Shown piece by piece: positions 43,521 to 55,481 of a stretch of 64,000 bases of DNA. Where the stretch lies: the NCBI GenBank assembly GCA_948474755.1, contig CAOLHI010001478.1, positions 310,001 to 374,000 of the forward strand. The letters are read 5' to 3'. This DNA comes from Ctenosaura bakeri (Eukaryota; Chordata; Lepidosauria; Squamata; Iguanidae). Made by a program: the position numbers and the translations under genes. Numbering within the stretch: position 1 is the first letter of the stretch; each line of letters opens with the position of its first letter. The notes beneath the pieces are model-generated. The model was not told where the DNA came from and did not search any database. It saw only the letters and a list, made by a program, of their open reading frames with translations.

Positions 43521-44859
43521 TTCCTTTTTGAGTTGAGTAAGATATATATTTTTAAGTACCAATGAAAGCGTGAGTGCAAAGGAAAATCTAATTGTGCACT
43601 CTAATTGTGAAGCTGTCAGAGATGCAAAGAGCAGATGTTTTTCAGAGTCAGATGGTTGTTATGATATAATCCCTGGAGTGCTGGTTGAATCTAGGTAGAA
43701 GAGCTTTGCCTTTGCAATCTCAGAGACATGATTACAGCAGTGCAAAATTAATTTCAGTGAAGTAGAAAAGGGAAGAGAAATAGATCCTCAAGCCCCCAGT
43801 TTCAAGTGCAGTAGGCCTTTGACTACCAATTGTAATTTGGGGAAACTGGAGCTTGGGAAAGTTAATTTTGAGACCACAACTCCCAGAATCCCTCAAGCAT
43901 ATAATGTCCATTGGTCTACCAGGGCAGTTGACTTACATGACATCAGTGATTGCCTGCAGTAATTTGTGTTGTGATACCCTTCCAGTTGGACCACTGACAT
44001 TTGGTGAGGTTCTGGAATGCTCCTAAGAATTCTAAGTGCCCCCCTAAATTACAACCTAAATTAGGGTTCCATAGGATGGTGCAATGGCAATTAAAAGTGG
44101 ACTGATAGTGTGATAACTGTGTAGTATGAAAGGGCCCTCTGTATTTTAAAAATGCTTGTTCCATTAAACTCAAGCTGGGTTGCTTCTGAATAGACTTTCG
44201 TAGATAACATACTACTGGCAGTTTCTATTGTTTGACCTGTTATCATTCTCAATATTGTTGTCATCATCACCCCTCTATCCTCAAAATAACTGGTGATCAT
44301 TAGATCCATTATTATTTTGGGGTGTGGAATGATTCTACAAACTGACTGTAAAAAAAAAAGAAAAGAAAATGTGGCTGGTGAGGAACACTAGTCAATGGGA
44401 AAAAAACAATTAAAATAAGTGTTTGAAAAATTTCCTTTTTCAATGGAAAAGTTTCCATAGCTGGATTATAACTCCATTGTGTTAAAATCAGGGCTTGGAA
44501 AAATGTTAAAACAGGGAAATGTTTGGGGGTTTTCCTCCTGTTCAGAGCACAGACATCTTCCTTTGATTGGACCGCAACTTCTTTGTGTTGTTAATGGCAG
44601 TGTTTGTGGGATCAGGGACAGATTTTTCTGTTCTGTGCCAAACCTGGAAAAAAAATCCCATCAGAAAAATATTTGCTATTTGTTAGACTGAGTGTTTTTT
44701 TTTTTAATCTGAGTGACACACTCAGCAGCTGTGGCTGATGAGCATGCTTAACAGCATTCCCAAGGCCTACTGCCTGTGACATAACTAGGGGACATCCCTT
44801 GTAACTTCAGTGGGGGCCCACCTCCTGTGTCATCATCAGGGGCTATCCCTAAGTCTCAC

Positions 44860-45090
44860 ATTTTGGCCCTCCAGTCCTGAGATGGCCACCCTTGGTGTGG
44901 TCAGGTGGAATCGGATTACAACTATTTTTTTAAGGGATTGCTTTGGCTGCCTCTTCATTTCTGAGCTGAATTTGGAGTCCCAGGGCTCACCCTTCAAAGC
45001 CCTAAGTGCTTTGAGACTCAAATACCTAGAGGAACACCTCTTCTCCACACCAACTGAATTTGTTTTGTATATATTCAGATCTGAAGTTGA
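44860..45090 (+). mobile_element. Probable L2-derived fragment
   Basis: The frame includes FKALSALRLKYLEEHLFSTP, resembling a decayed FKALHGL region, but the similarity is weak and it has no matching flanks. Non-coding otherwise. Confidence 0.3.
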
Positions 45091-45804
45091 GCCTTTTTTT
45101 TTTTTTTTTATGGGTGGGCAACTGGAACTAGGAGGAGAGTTGCAAGGGGAAGGGAAGTAGAACTGGTACTTTTAGGCACTGGCTGAAAGCATGGCTAGCT
45201 TTCCTTCTCTTCCCAGGGCAGGGAAAGGGAGAAGAGAAGTGAAGTCAGTCTCTTAGCAAGGTCTAGGTGAAAAAGTTCCACCCAAAACTTTGGCTGCAGA
45301 CCTGATGATGTCGAGAAGTTAGATGTATTCACCAATAGCATCCAGCCTACTGAGAGCTCTCTGTGTGTAAGGAAGCTGTGAGCAGAGGGAGGAGAAGGCA
45401 CAAAGTAAAGAATGAAGTCTTTAGTATCTCTAGTCAGTGATCCAAGACAGCAGGGATTTCCTTTATGTTGTCTTCTAGAACAGGAGCTTCTAAACTTTGA
45501 TCCTGAAATGTTGGACTTCATCTTCCAGAAGCCCCAGCCAGGTTGGCCATCAGTTAGGAATTTGGGGAGTTAAATCAAAGTCAAAGTTTGGAAACCATTG
45601 GTCTAGGATAAAGTTTGCAGGAAGGGGTTAGTGTCCAGAGCCATCTGCAAGGCAGATAGGGTCCATGGGCCACAGTTTCCTCTGGCCCATTCTTCTTCCT
45701 GTTCCCTTATTAAAGGAAGCCTACTGCAGATCAACAAAGGAAAGTGCCTTGCCCGTGTAAATTAATTTAAATTAGTGATACCCCATTTGTGGAATACCTT
45801 TCTC

Positions 45805-45875
45805 ATATTGAGCGGGGGGTTGGACTTGATGGCCTTTGAGGCCCTTTCCAAGTCCATGATTCTACAATTCTATAG
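45805..45875 (+). mobile_element. CR1 3' end fragment
   Basis: GGGGGGTTGGACTTGATGGC followed by TTCCAAGTCCATGATTCTAC, the CR1 tail consensus. Short, diverged copy. Confidence 0.6.
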
Positions 45876-46224
45876 AAAAATGACTGGCGCTGACACTATA
45901 TATGCCTATTGGGGATGTACCTTCTGTTTGTTATCTATTTCTTGGTGTTCATGAATGATGAAGATGATTTTATAGTCATCATCATGAATGTAGATTAGAA
46001 GGGGCTGTGGCAGGTCAATTTTCTGTCCAGGACATTCCACAGTCTGTAGGGTGTGCTAAAAATCCAAGAAAGCAAATAAGCAACAAACAAGAAGAAAAGC
46101 AAAAACTCAGAAATGGTTGGAAGTTAACTTCTTTTTTTTAGGGGGAAAAGAATTAATTTTGATGTTACCAATGCAGAAGGGTCATGCATCTGTTTAAAAA
46201 GTATATTGCCATTCCTGGAGTCCT

Positions 46225-46435
46225 TATACACTACACAATTATAGCACTGTGATTTCACTTCAGCTGCCATGGCAACAGCCTGTGGAATCCTGAGATTTGC
46301 TGTTTAGGTAAGATCTTTTAGAATGCTCAGCTACAGAACTCTCGTACTCACCAAATTACAAATCCCACAATTCCAAAGTCTGCAGCCATGGCAGTAAGGG
46401 GAAATTGTAGTGCTATAAAAGGGCCCCTGGGAGTC
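46225..46435. mobile_element. Older foldback repeat
   Basis: ACACAATTATAGCACTGTGA and AGCTGCCATGGCAACAGCCT at the left; GCAGCCATGGCAGTAAGGGG and AATTGTAGTGCTATAAAAGG at the right. Imperfect inverted arms. Confidence 0.55.
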
Positions 46436-46832
46436 TCCAAGGGGGCAATTTCACTTTTTTGGTCAGAAAAAGCACAGTCTGGGAACTGTGGATGGGTTGA
46501 GGCCACAAGAGCAGCCTTATAACAGCCCCAGGGTCACATTTTCTTTACCCTGGATTAAAAGGTTGACTTTATTCTTAAGTGATGCTTTGTAGAATAAAAG
46601 TTGGTGAACATGCAAGGGGACAAAGGCAAATATGTTTTAGTATGGAAAAACCCTTCACCCTTCCCTTTGCTAAAGTAACTTAATTGTACAAACCTTAAGA
46701 GGCAAGGAAGAATGTATTCTTTGTGGTTCCATTAATTTTAGCCTTCCCCATACCTAGCATTCCTCCTCCTCCTTCATTTTATGTATTTATAGATATTCAT
46801 TTTATTTATTTATATTAATTTTGTCTACCTAT

Positions 46833-46956
46833 GTATATTTCAGAAGAAGGAACTAGCAAAACCACCTGTGAGTATTCCTTGCCTAAGAAAACCCTATGAA
46901 AATAATGTGGTCACCGTAAGTTGACAGGCGACTTGAAGGCATGTCCACACACATCT
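46833..46956 (+). mobile_element. 5S-derived SINE 3' half
   Basis: TATTTCAGAAGAAGGAACTA to GACTTGAAGGCATGTCCAC; the 5S-like part is absent. A TCTA microsatellite has grown at its tail. Confidence 0.75.
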
Positions 46957-46969
46957 GTCTGTCTGTCTG

Positions 46970-47019
<50 letters not shown>
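46955..47019. repeat. (TGTC)n(TATC)n microsatellite
   Basis: Short TGTC run then about thirteen TATC units at the tail of a 5S-derived SINE. Confidence 0.92.
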
Positions 47020-47021
<2 letters not shown>

Positions 47022-47348
47022 TGCACACAAACATAAACACACACAATTGTTATGTGTGTGTGTATAAAACCAATAAGGGTTAAGAACTTACCAAGACATC
47101 AGTAAAAACATATAAAAGTTCATTTAAAATGCAATTGAACAATCTATACAATGGAAACCATTTTTTAAAAGAATCATTACAAGAATAGAAAATCAGGCAA
47201 ACAGCACACCATTGACTGTTCATTGCTTAGGCACTTTCCCCCCAGTATGAATTCTGAAAGGGATAATGGCTGAATATACAGGCTCAAGAGGCAGCCTGCT
47301 GTAAAGCCCCTTGAAATCTGGAGGACAATAGCACTTTCACTGCCATGG

Positions 47349-47508
47349 GGCCCTTTCCGCACTAGCCTGTTACAGCGCCATGAATCCACTTTCAACTTTG
47401 CAGTTTCGGGAGGGGCCAGCCGGCCCCTCCCGAAACTGCAAACCCCAGGATTCCAGAGGATGTTGAAAGTGGAATCATCGCACTATAACAGGCTAGTGCG
47501 GAAATGGG
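47349..47508. mobile_element. Foldback MITE
   Basis: GGCCCTTTCCGCACTAGCC to GGCTAGTGCGGAAATGGG with centre GGGGCCAGCCGGCCCC. The left arm lost about 20 bp. The ends are intermediate between the CTTTTCGC and ATTTCCGC types. Confidence 0.82.
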
Positions 47509-47982
47509 AATGGACATATCTTTCCTGCAGATCTGGTTGTCTTCATGACCAATGGCAACTTTGGCTGCAGGTGGGGTGGGAGGTTTCTGGGAGCTATGGT
47601 TAAGGGGAAAAAAAGTAATTTCTCCAAGCTGTGAGTCGGCCACTCCAGGAACCAGAACACTGTCTTGATTGGACCATTCATCTAATCCCTCAGGGATCTT
47701 ACTGATGCTTCCATGCTGAAGCTACAGCAAAAGTGTAGATTGGCTTCCTCTCCCAGAACAAGGAAGTCAGGGTGCTCTTGGATGAAGCTGCAATGCACTT
47801 GTTGAATTAACCCATTCTCAAGCACCACTTGCCTTCATTTTTTTCTTTTTTCTTTTCCCCCCACTTTTGTGCACAGTCAAACGTAAATGAGTGTGAATAC
47901 CTCAGTTACAAAAGAGGACGCAGACCTTTCTCATTCGCTGTTTCTTTCATACTTAAGGAACTGTGCGTTTTAAACCATTTCG

Positions 47983-47995
47983 CCACTAGGGGGCA
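47983..47995 (+). promoter_or_regulatory. Candidate CTCF binding motif
   Basis: CCACTAGGGGGCA matches the vertebrate CTCF core CCASYAGRKGGCR at all 13 positions. It lies between the FAAH part and the homeobox-type conserved stretch, so it could be a domain boundary. Motif match only. Confidence 0.6.
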
Positions 47996-48362
47996 AACTT
48001 CTGACATGAAATAGAAATTGTAGAAGGTCTGTTTTAGATATTGATGCCTAAACTTTAAAACTGCTGTTTACCCAAAGGAAAAAAGGTTATCAGGACCATG
48101 GATTTTATTTTATTTGGAAGAAGGGAACTGGGAGTTTAAGTGACTTTGGCACACGTGGAAATAATGTTGTGGAATCATTATTTTATCGCTCTTTTATAAA
48201 ATACTATTACATTGAAATAAAGTGTTTCCTTTTCACTGGATCGGTAGCAGGGCAGTATTGTATCATTTTAAGTCTGGAGTGGACTTGGAAAAAGAAAGGT
48301 TGTGGGTGTTCCCTAATTTATATCCCTTTTTCCTTATATGTTTTCTTTCCAGTACAAGCAGG

Positions 48363-48545
48363 ATGGTAAGTCCACTCTGGGATTAAGTCCAAACTTTAAA
48401 TGAGCTACTCAAGGTATTGAACTAGTTTTGTGGACAGAGTTTGAGCCATTGGATATCTCCTTCACAATTCAGCTTAAAGCTGGAGTGTATTTACCTCCCC
48501 AATGGCATACAAGCCACAAGCCACCACATTGCATACTGTTTGATA
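48363..48545. mobile_element. Third foldback family, second copy
   Basis: GTAAGTCCACTCTGGGATTA and AATGAGCTACTCAAGGTATT at the left; TTGGATATCTCCTTCACAAT and CCCCAATGGCATACAAGCCA at the right. Same layout as 51264-51438. Confidence 0.5.
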
Positions 48546-48967
48546 ATTTCCATTTTCTGCCTCTTCAGACCTGGCAATGAGAAGGAGAGAGTGAGGGTCA
48601 GAGAGAGATCAGTATGTGGCTTGATACAATGATCAATAGCCTTGCCCTCTGGAGCACTTTGATATCCAACTTATATAAATTACTTCTGGAGTTAGATAGA
48701 GGGCCATCATGGCAGAGCCTTCTGCTTGCTCTGCTTGACTTGGCCTCAGCAGGTGACAAAAGCTTTTCCCCTCTTTATTTTTAGCAATATCCTTCAGCTT
48801 CCCAAAACAGCGGACCTGTTCCATCTCTCCATCCCAACTGCTGGTCACATATTGCATTCAGTTTCAAGGCTTCATAATTTAATTACAAGATGCGGTTCTC
48901 ATCCTGAAGAATAAGAACTTGTATGGACTTTCAATCAAGTTTCTTCTGGCTTGTGTTATTTTCTGAA

Positions 48968-49115
48968 GGTTAGTATTTGGATGTGAGACCACCAATGTGC
49001 CGTGGGCTATATTTCAGAGGAAGGAGCTGGCAAAACCTTCCTTGCCTCAGAAAACCCTATGACATTCATGGGGTTGCCATAAGTCAACAGGCAACTTGAA
49101 GGCAAATACACAAGG
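48968..49115 (+). mobile_element. 5S-derived SINE, 5' truncated
   Basis: GTTAGTATTTGGATGTGAGA (5S-like), GGCTATATTTCAGAGGAAGG, then AACAGGCAACTTGAAGGCAA. Confidence 0.75.
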
Positions 49116-49489
49116 AGCAGAGACAGCTCTGCTTCATTGTTTCATTGATGAAAATAGAAGCACCATGGTGTATGTGGTGTTGCATGGAACTTAGGTCAAG
49201 ATGGTCACATGTGCATAATCTCTCAGAAAGAAGACATGCTGCCACAACCACAACCATCATCACAACAACAACAACAACAACAAAAGGAACTTTCGAACAT
49301 CATGTGTTCTAGATGTGTGTTGCTTCTGGCTCATTAGTGGTTAGTGGAGGTCTGGCCAAGTGGGTGAAGGTTGCTGGTCAATGCTTCCTTACACCAAGCA
49401 ATGGGTCCTGAGGGAGGAAGTTGTAAGACCTCCGCTGAAAAACCCTTCCATGAATCCCACCATATTCAGTTAGTACCAGCATACTGCCA

Positions 49490-50600
49490 ATATTTCATTT
49501 TTGAGAGAGGTACTAGAACATTTGGTAGATTCCTAGCCCTAGTGTTTCTGGATTAGATGGATTATCTGTACGTGTTTCAGTCTATCTTCAGGGCTGCTTA
49601 TGAGATGGAGACAGCTTTGGTCACATTGGTGGATAACTTTAGTCAGGAAATGGACAGGGGAGAGTGTCTCTGTTGGTTCTTCTGGAATGCTCAGCAGCTT
49701 TTGATGCCATCAACCAAGGTGTCCTTTAGGTCAGCTTTGCTGGGATGACACTTGCAGAGACTGTTTTACAGTGTCTCCATTTGTTTCTGGAGAGCCCACA
49801 TAGTTGCTGAGGGACTCCTGTTTGACTCCTTGGCCATTGGCCTGTGAAGTTCTTCAGGATTTTCTTCTGTCCCCCATGCTAATTTAACATGGAATTTGGA
49901 AGTCAGGTATCACCAGTATGCTAATAACAGACAATTCTATTTCTCTTTTCCATCTAACTCTGTGGAAGCTGTTTCTATTCTAAACCAGTATCTGTTGTCA
50001 GTTTGGACAGGATGAGGACAAACCAATTGAAGATTATTCAGGATAAGAGGGAGATGCCTTAATTATACTCTGCTTAGATTACTGTAATGCATTCTGCACA
50101 AGGCTACCCTTGAAAAATATTCAGAAACTTCCATTGGTCCAAAGACCTGCAGCCAGACTATTGCCTGGGAAACACATGATTCTCTTGTTACAACAGTTCC
50201 ATGAGCTACTGGGCTCATATCAAAATACCATTTATGAACCATAATGCCTTGTATGGTTTGGGCTTGTCACACACTCTCAGTCCCAGAAAACCCTGTGATA
50301 GGTTTGCCTTAGAGTCACCATAAGTAGGAAAGGACTTGAAGGCACACAACTGCAACAACAATGGCTCAGGTCCAGGCTATCTGAAAGACATTGTCCGTCC
50401 CATCTATGTGAGCCTTCCAAGTTCTAAGATCTCTGAAGTAGGCTCTGTTCTCTGTAGCACCACCTTCGCAGTCACACCTGGTGGGAACACAGGAGAGAAG
50501 CTTCGCTGTGGCTGCTCTCAGGCTTTGGAACTGCCTTCTTAGGGAAGCCAGGACGACTGCCTTTTTGTTGTTCTTCAGTTGGCAAGTGAGAACTTTTTCA
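49490..50600 (+). mobile_element. L2 LINE remnant interrupted by a SINE
   Basis: Reverse transcriptase phrases in sequence order: FRAAYEMETALVTLVDNFSQ and a decayed FDAINQ-like region near 49690, CRLDYCN-like TTAGATTACTGTAATGCATT at 50079, then the KALHGLG-like segment at 50245, broken by a SINE tail at 50263-50362, and a final SLPS-rich end near 50400. Many frameshifts; old copy. Confidence 0.75.
50263..50362 (+). mobile_element. Sauria-type SINE 3' half inside L2
   Basis: CACACTCTCAGTCCCAGAAA to GGACTTGAAGGCACACAAC. Interrupts the L2 remnant, so it is younger than it. Confidence 0.75.
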
Positions 50601-51263
50601 TTTTAACAAGATTCTAGGAATTGATGGTGGTGGTAGGGTTGACAATGTCTTGTTTCTTTGACTTCTGTCTTTCTTTTTTTTCATGGATTTGTTTTAAATG
50701 ATTTTAATTTTATGGATAGTTTAATTGAATTTTAAGAAGAATTTTTTCTATGTTTTTTTCTTATATCTCTTTATGTGTTTTTATATGTTTTTGATTTAAT
50801 TTTTTTAAAGACACCTTAAGTCCCAGAGCTGGGGAAAGCGTGAGATATTAAGGAATACAGCAACAAGAAGAAGCTATATTATTTAATGATACCACACTAA
50901 TTCCTGGATTCTTGGATAAAATCTGAATCACTGATGATTCCCAAACTCCAGTCAGTCTACAGGGTAAACTGTGAAACCAAAATAAGATACAAAAGGTGTA
51001 TAAACTGATGTGCATATGTAGATACAAATACGGAAAGAATTACTATAATTTAAATAAAGAGACAATACATCTCAATTATGGTGTGGAAGACAGTGTTTAG
51101 ATGACTTGTGGGTCTGCTGGCCATAACTGTTGAGGGGTAACTTCAAAGTCCCTACTGTGTCTTCTTAGGGCATTTTAATTTTAAACCGGACATGGATGGG
51201 ACAAATCTTCAGTCTGAGACTGCCTTCAAAGACAGAATGGTGTCCTGACAGCCCTTGGCAGCT

Positions 51264-51438
51264 AGTGGCTCCCATCTCAGTGGGGTCATGAATCCACTCT
51301 CGGGTTTAGTCCAAACTGTAGACTATCCAAGGCACTTGGACCAATCTGGGGGATAGGATACAGTACCTTGGATAGTTCCTTTAAAGTTCAGACTAAAACC
51401 TAAAGCAGATTCACTGCACATTGACATGTAAGCCACCA
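51264..51438. mobile_element. Third foldback repeat family
   Basis: AGTGGCTCCCATCTCAGTGG ... GACTATCCAAGGCACTTGGA pairs with TACCTTGGATAGTTCC ... TTGACATGTAAGCCACC. One copy near 48363-48545 and one-arm copies near 38786-38900 and 42100 share TCCACTCTGG and TTTAGTCCAAACTTTAAA-like segments. Its ends differ from the GGCC families. Confidence 0.6.
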
Positions 51439-51639
51439 GTTTTCAGTGCCTGGTGGCATAGCTTGGCATATAGTGGCAGGATGATCACAAACTATGTACA
51501 TCCTCCAGTATTCTGAGAGTTTTATTGTGATCTAACTTTCCTGGCCCCATTGAGGGTGGGCAAACCTCAGAATCCCCTCCAATTCAAAAAAAAGAAAAAA
51601 AAGAATATAGTTCCAGCCAAACAGGGTGATTAGGCGGGG

Positions 51640-52290
51640 AATTGTCAATATCTGGGTGCGTAAAAATGCTGACGTGTCGGAGACAATCAGCTTTGCGCGA
51701 CCTTGTAATATCTCATTTTATCCATGCCACGCTTTATTAAATTCTCATAAACCTGTCAATAGGGACAGACATCATTTCACTTTACCCCATTAGCTCCACG
51801 CAATGGCAACGGAGAAGGGAAAACGAATCGGGCGGTAGTTGGTCGTTGGGGGGGGGGTCAAGTCAAAGAAGGAGGGGAAAAAATAAACCCACTCTGCACA
51901 CACAGTGTGTAAACCAGCATCGTTCTGATAATGTAATCACGGCGGTGCCCTGGGAAAGTAATTGAATTAAGTGGCTTTTGTTAATGGTTTTAAGATTTAG
52001 AAGTGTAAATAACAGTTAGGGCTCTTTAATGGACTTTAGTTTTAGGTAACCGCGCAACCCGGCACATAAGAAATGCTTTGCTGGGAATCTTATGTCAGAT
52101 TGTTTTGTTCCTGCACCAGCTTCATGCCTGCAAAGCATATTTTGCCGTTTTTTAAAAGCTGAGAGTGTTTATCATCCGTCCTTTCTAACTTCAGACGGAG
52201 CTTAATTCGGAAAGCATTTGCATGAGCTGCTCTCATTCAGTTCCCTATCAGTTATTCTCACTGCTGGGAATAAAGTCTTATTCCTTCTGT
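51640..52290. promoter_or_regulatory. Candidate conserved enhancer, possibly of DMBX1
   Basis: About 650 bp without any recognisable repeat, mixed composition with preserved CpGs (GCGTAAAAATGCTGACGTGT, GGTAACCGCGCAACCCGGCA), and dense homeodomain-type motifs: TAATTGAATTA at 51959-51969 fits the paired-class P3 dimer site TAATYNRATTA, and ATTTGCAT at 52216-52223 is an exact octamer. This texture is typical of developmental conserved non-coding elements. In human, DMBX1 (paired-class homeobox) follows FAAH. Confidence 0.5.
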
Positions 52291-53077
52291 AGCTGCTTTG
52301 GAGAACTTCCTGACTTAGGGGTTATGCCACTCAAAAGCCCATAGTCCTATTTACATGTTCATTATTAAGTGGGATGCAGAGCCGCTGTCCTCAATCGGCG
52401 AGATGGAAAGAAGGCCAGATTCTGCTTTGAGGAGTAAAACTACTGTTTGTTGGGGAGTTACCCCAATAGAAAAAAAGAAGAAGTGTGGTGCTTTATCTTC
52501 CCCCCTCCTTCTCTCTCTTTCCTTCCTCGACAGGTATGATGAGCCAAGGGATTTAAAATGTCTTTCATGGGAACTCATTCTGCTTAAAATATTATTGGAT
52601 TTTCATTTAGGAGCCCTATCAAAACGGGAGACTAAAGTCTGGGGAAAAGCTGGCTAAGCCACATAGGCCCAAACAAACAGCCTTACCTTTGCCAACAGGA
52701 TGGGGGCTTTTGCAGAACTTTGGGTGAGCTGCAAAGTGCTTTGGTAAGCATGAACTGATAAAACTAATGATTGCCTGAAAGGCCAGTGGCTTTGCTGAGC
52801 TGGGCTATCAGCCTCTGGCTGGAGCCACACTAGGATTGTTGAGGAAGAATTGACTGGAATCTAGAAAAAACCAAGTTGTGTCTAAATCAGGCACCTTCAC
52901 TATTGATCAACTTTGATCAACCTAGCTCCCAATAGATTGCAGTCAAAGCATGTAACCCCACAAGGATCTCTGACTGATCAGTTCTAACAGATTAATATTC
53001 AGGGAGATTCTCATTAAAATTTCTACTTTTCAGCTCATCCTAATGAAATGGTCATTGACTTGTCTAATTTTGGTCTG

Positions 53078-53260
53078 AGAGCCAACATAGATTAGTGTTT
53101 GAACTATGACCCTGAGATTTGATTTCCGCTCAGCCATGGAAATCCACTGGGTGACCTTGGTCACATCACACACTTTCAGCTCCAGAAGACCCCATGATAG
53201 GTTCACCTTAGGGTTGCCATAAGTTGGAAACGCCTTGAACGCATCCAACAACAATGAATA
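53078..53260 (+). mobile_element. Sauria-type SINE
   Basis: GAGAGCCAACATAGATTAGT to CCTTGAACGCATCCAACAAC. Diverged full-length copy. Confidence 0.8.
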
Positions 53261-53950
53261 GAAGTGGAGAACATGTGTTTTCCCAAATGTTTTCTGACTA
53301 CTCCCATGAACCCTAGAGAGATGGCCAGTAGTGAGAGATGATGAGAGTGGCAGGATCCAACATCCCAGATGTTAACTACATACCATCTCCTAACCCAGCT
53401 TCCCAGACCTGCCTTAACAGCCAGTAGCTACTTCCAAGTGACAGAGGTCTGTTCTGCTGGCCATCAGGGTGTAGCAGGATGATGGTTGCAGCTCCCACCC
53501 ATCAGTGATTTCCAATGCAAAAATCGAAAGCAGGACCCCTGTTGCAACTCTTGTCCCAGTGCAGATTGCTGGTAGGAGGGCGGCTCATCCTGTTGCATTG
53601 CCACTGACCATTGTCATGTGGAGGAGTTGCTAGTTGTTATGGTAGGTTTGAAAAGAAGCTGAACAATAACCAGTCCCACCCATCTCTACTCAAGGTCTAC
53701 CAGAGAAAAGACAAAGGCTTAGTCTTTTTTTGTAGAATATATAAAAGCAGTTTTATTTACAAAATCTTTCAGATAACCAAATGCATGGTCTAATGGGGGA
53801 GATGACTTCAGATTGGAGTAATGCAGGAAGAGATTTGCTATGATTAAAAAAAAACAGGAAGTCTGCAAACATGAAAACTAACAGTTAGGTATGCAAAAGT
53901 TGCTACTTCTAACACTTATGAGATTTTCTGCCTCACATGTTAACATAATT

Positions 53951-53970
53951 GGCTGGCTGGCTGGCTGGCT
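53951..53970. repeat. (GGCT)5 microsatellite
   Basis: Five GGCT units. Confidence 0.9.
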
Positions 53971-54059
53971 TTGGGTACTATATGCCATGAACTGAAGAGA
54001 TGAGACTGTGATTTTTCTGTTCCATTTCAGGCTAAAAAGTGTCTATTTGTTTTGTTTTG

Positions 54060-54930
54060 TTTATATTCTGCTTTTCTCCTATAAGGGATGCGAAATGGCT
54101 TGTGCTCTACATTAAAAGAATACACCAGAACATTCTGATATACAGTAATTTTTAAAAAGTATTAAATGCAAACCACTTAAAAACATTAGTTTAAAACAAT
54201 TAAAAGCACTGTATCATCCCAAACTGTTAAAAAGTGAAGGGCTGTTTAAATAGAAAGGTCTTAGCCTGCCAATGAAAAGAGAGCAGGGAGGGAGCCACTT
54301 GGGCGTTCCATAATCTGGGAGCAGCCACTGAGAAGGCCCTCTCCCAGGGCCCTAACCAGCTGTCCCTATGAAGGTGGTGGGACGGAGAGAAAGCCCTCCC
54401 CTCTTAAAACTCAGGTAGGCTCATATAGGAAGATACGGTCTTTCAGACAGCCTGAGCTTAAGTCATATAGTGTTTTATAATAAGCACTTATTTTATAATA
54501 AGCACCTTGAATTCTACCTGGAAATGGACTGGTAGCTAGTGAAACTTTTTCAATATGAGAGTTACATGTTTCCTATAACCAGCCTCGGTCAGCAGTCTAG
54601 CTGCAGTTTTGGATCTATGGAAGTTTCCAAACAGTTTGCAAGGCAGCCCCACGTAAGAGTGTGTTACAATAATCCAAATGGGTAGTTACCAAGGCATGTG
54701 TTACCATGGCCAAATCTGACTTCTCAAGGAACAAGCATAGCTGGCACACTAGGGCTAGTCTTGGGTTAGATCTGGAACTGGAAGCGATTCTGTTGAATGT
54801 TCAATATGCCTCTGCTTTAACTGCCATGCTACATAATTCCTATTCATGTATTCTGAATGAGGTTTGCCCTGATGCAGCTATATTGTTCCTGGTGCCAAGA
54901 AAATTGGGAAAAGCAGATTCTGTAGTCTAA
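54060..54930 (+). repeat. Unclassified interspersed repeat, copy 1
   Basis: Shares with 62205-62960 the ordered segments GGGAGCAGCCACTGAGAAGG, AGGCTCATATAGGAAGATAC, AATGGACTGGTAGCTAGTG and the start type TTCTGCTTTTCTCC. No coding frame. Widespread squamate repeat by appearance, class unknown to me. Confidence 0.6.
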
Positions 54931-55279
54931 GCAGAGATAGGCTGGCTTGAAAGGAAAGAGCAAATATCATTCTATTAGATTTCCCAAACCCTCAAATTAA
55001 GATATCATCTGGCATAGCTGATGCCAGGGTACTGCAGCATCCCATAATCCATTTGGATAGAAGCTGGGAGGGATTTTCCAACCCAAAAGATTGGGTTGGA
55101 ATATTTCATTTTTAGAAGAGCCATTGAATTCTTTAAGGGTCTCAGCCACTACAAGATAAAAATGTAGGAGGGGATTTTCTCTTTTTATTAGCATTAATAA
55201 GATGCACAGTATCACATGGGTATGTTACTATACCTTTCATGAATTAGAACACAGAGATGAAAAAATAAGTGAAATAAGT

Positions 55280-55478
55280 GGCCATTTCCACGCTAGACTG
55301 TTGTAGTCTTATTATTCCACTTTCATCATCCTATGGAATCCTGGGGTCTGTAGTTTAGTGAAGGGCATTTAGAAGTTTCAGCCAGAGAGCTCTTTGCCTT
55401 CTTTGGCCAAACCCCAGAATTCCACAGGATGTTGAAAGTGGAATAATAGCACTACAACAGTGTTGTGAGGAAATGGCT
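55280..55478. mobile_element. Foldback MITE, AGT duplication
   Basis: GGCCATTTCCACGCTAGACT to GTGTTGTGAGGAAATGGCT, 199 bp, flanked by AGT at 55277-55279 and 55479-55481. Confidence 0.83.
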
Positions 55479-55481
55479 AGT

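Larger units (their letters stand above)
43521..46832. other. Intergenic, old repeats only
   Basis: Holds half of an old foldback repeat (44020-44140), a possible L2 piece, a CR1 tail and another old foldback. No exon supported. Confidence 0.45.
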
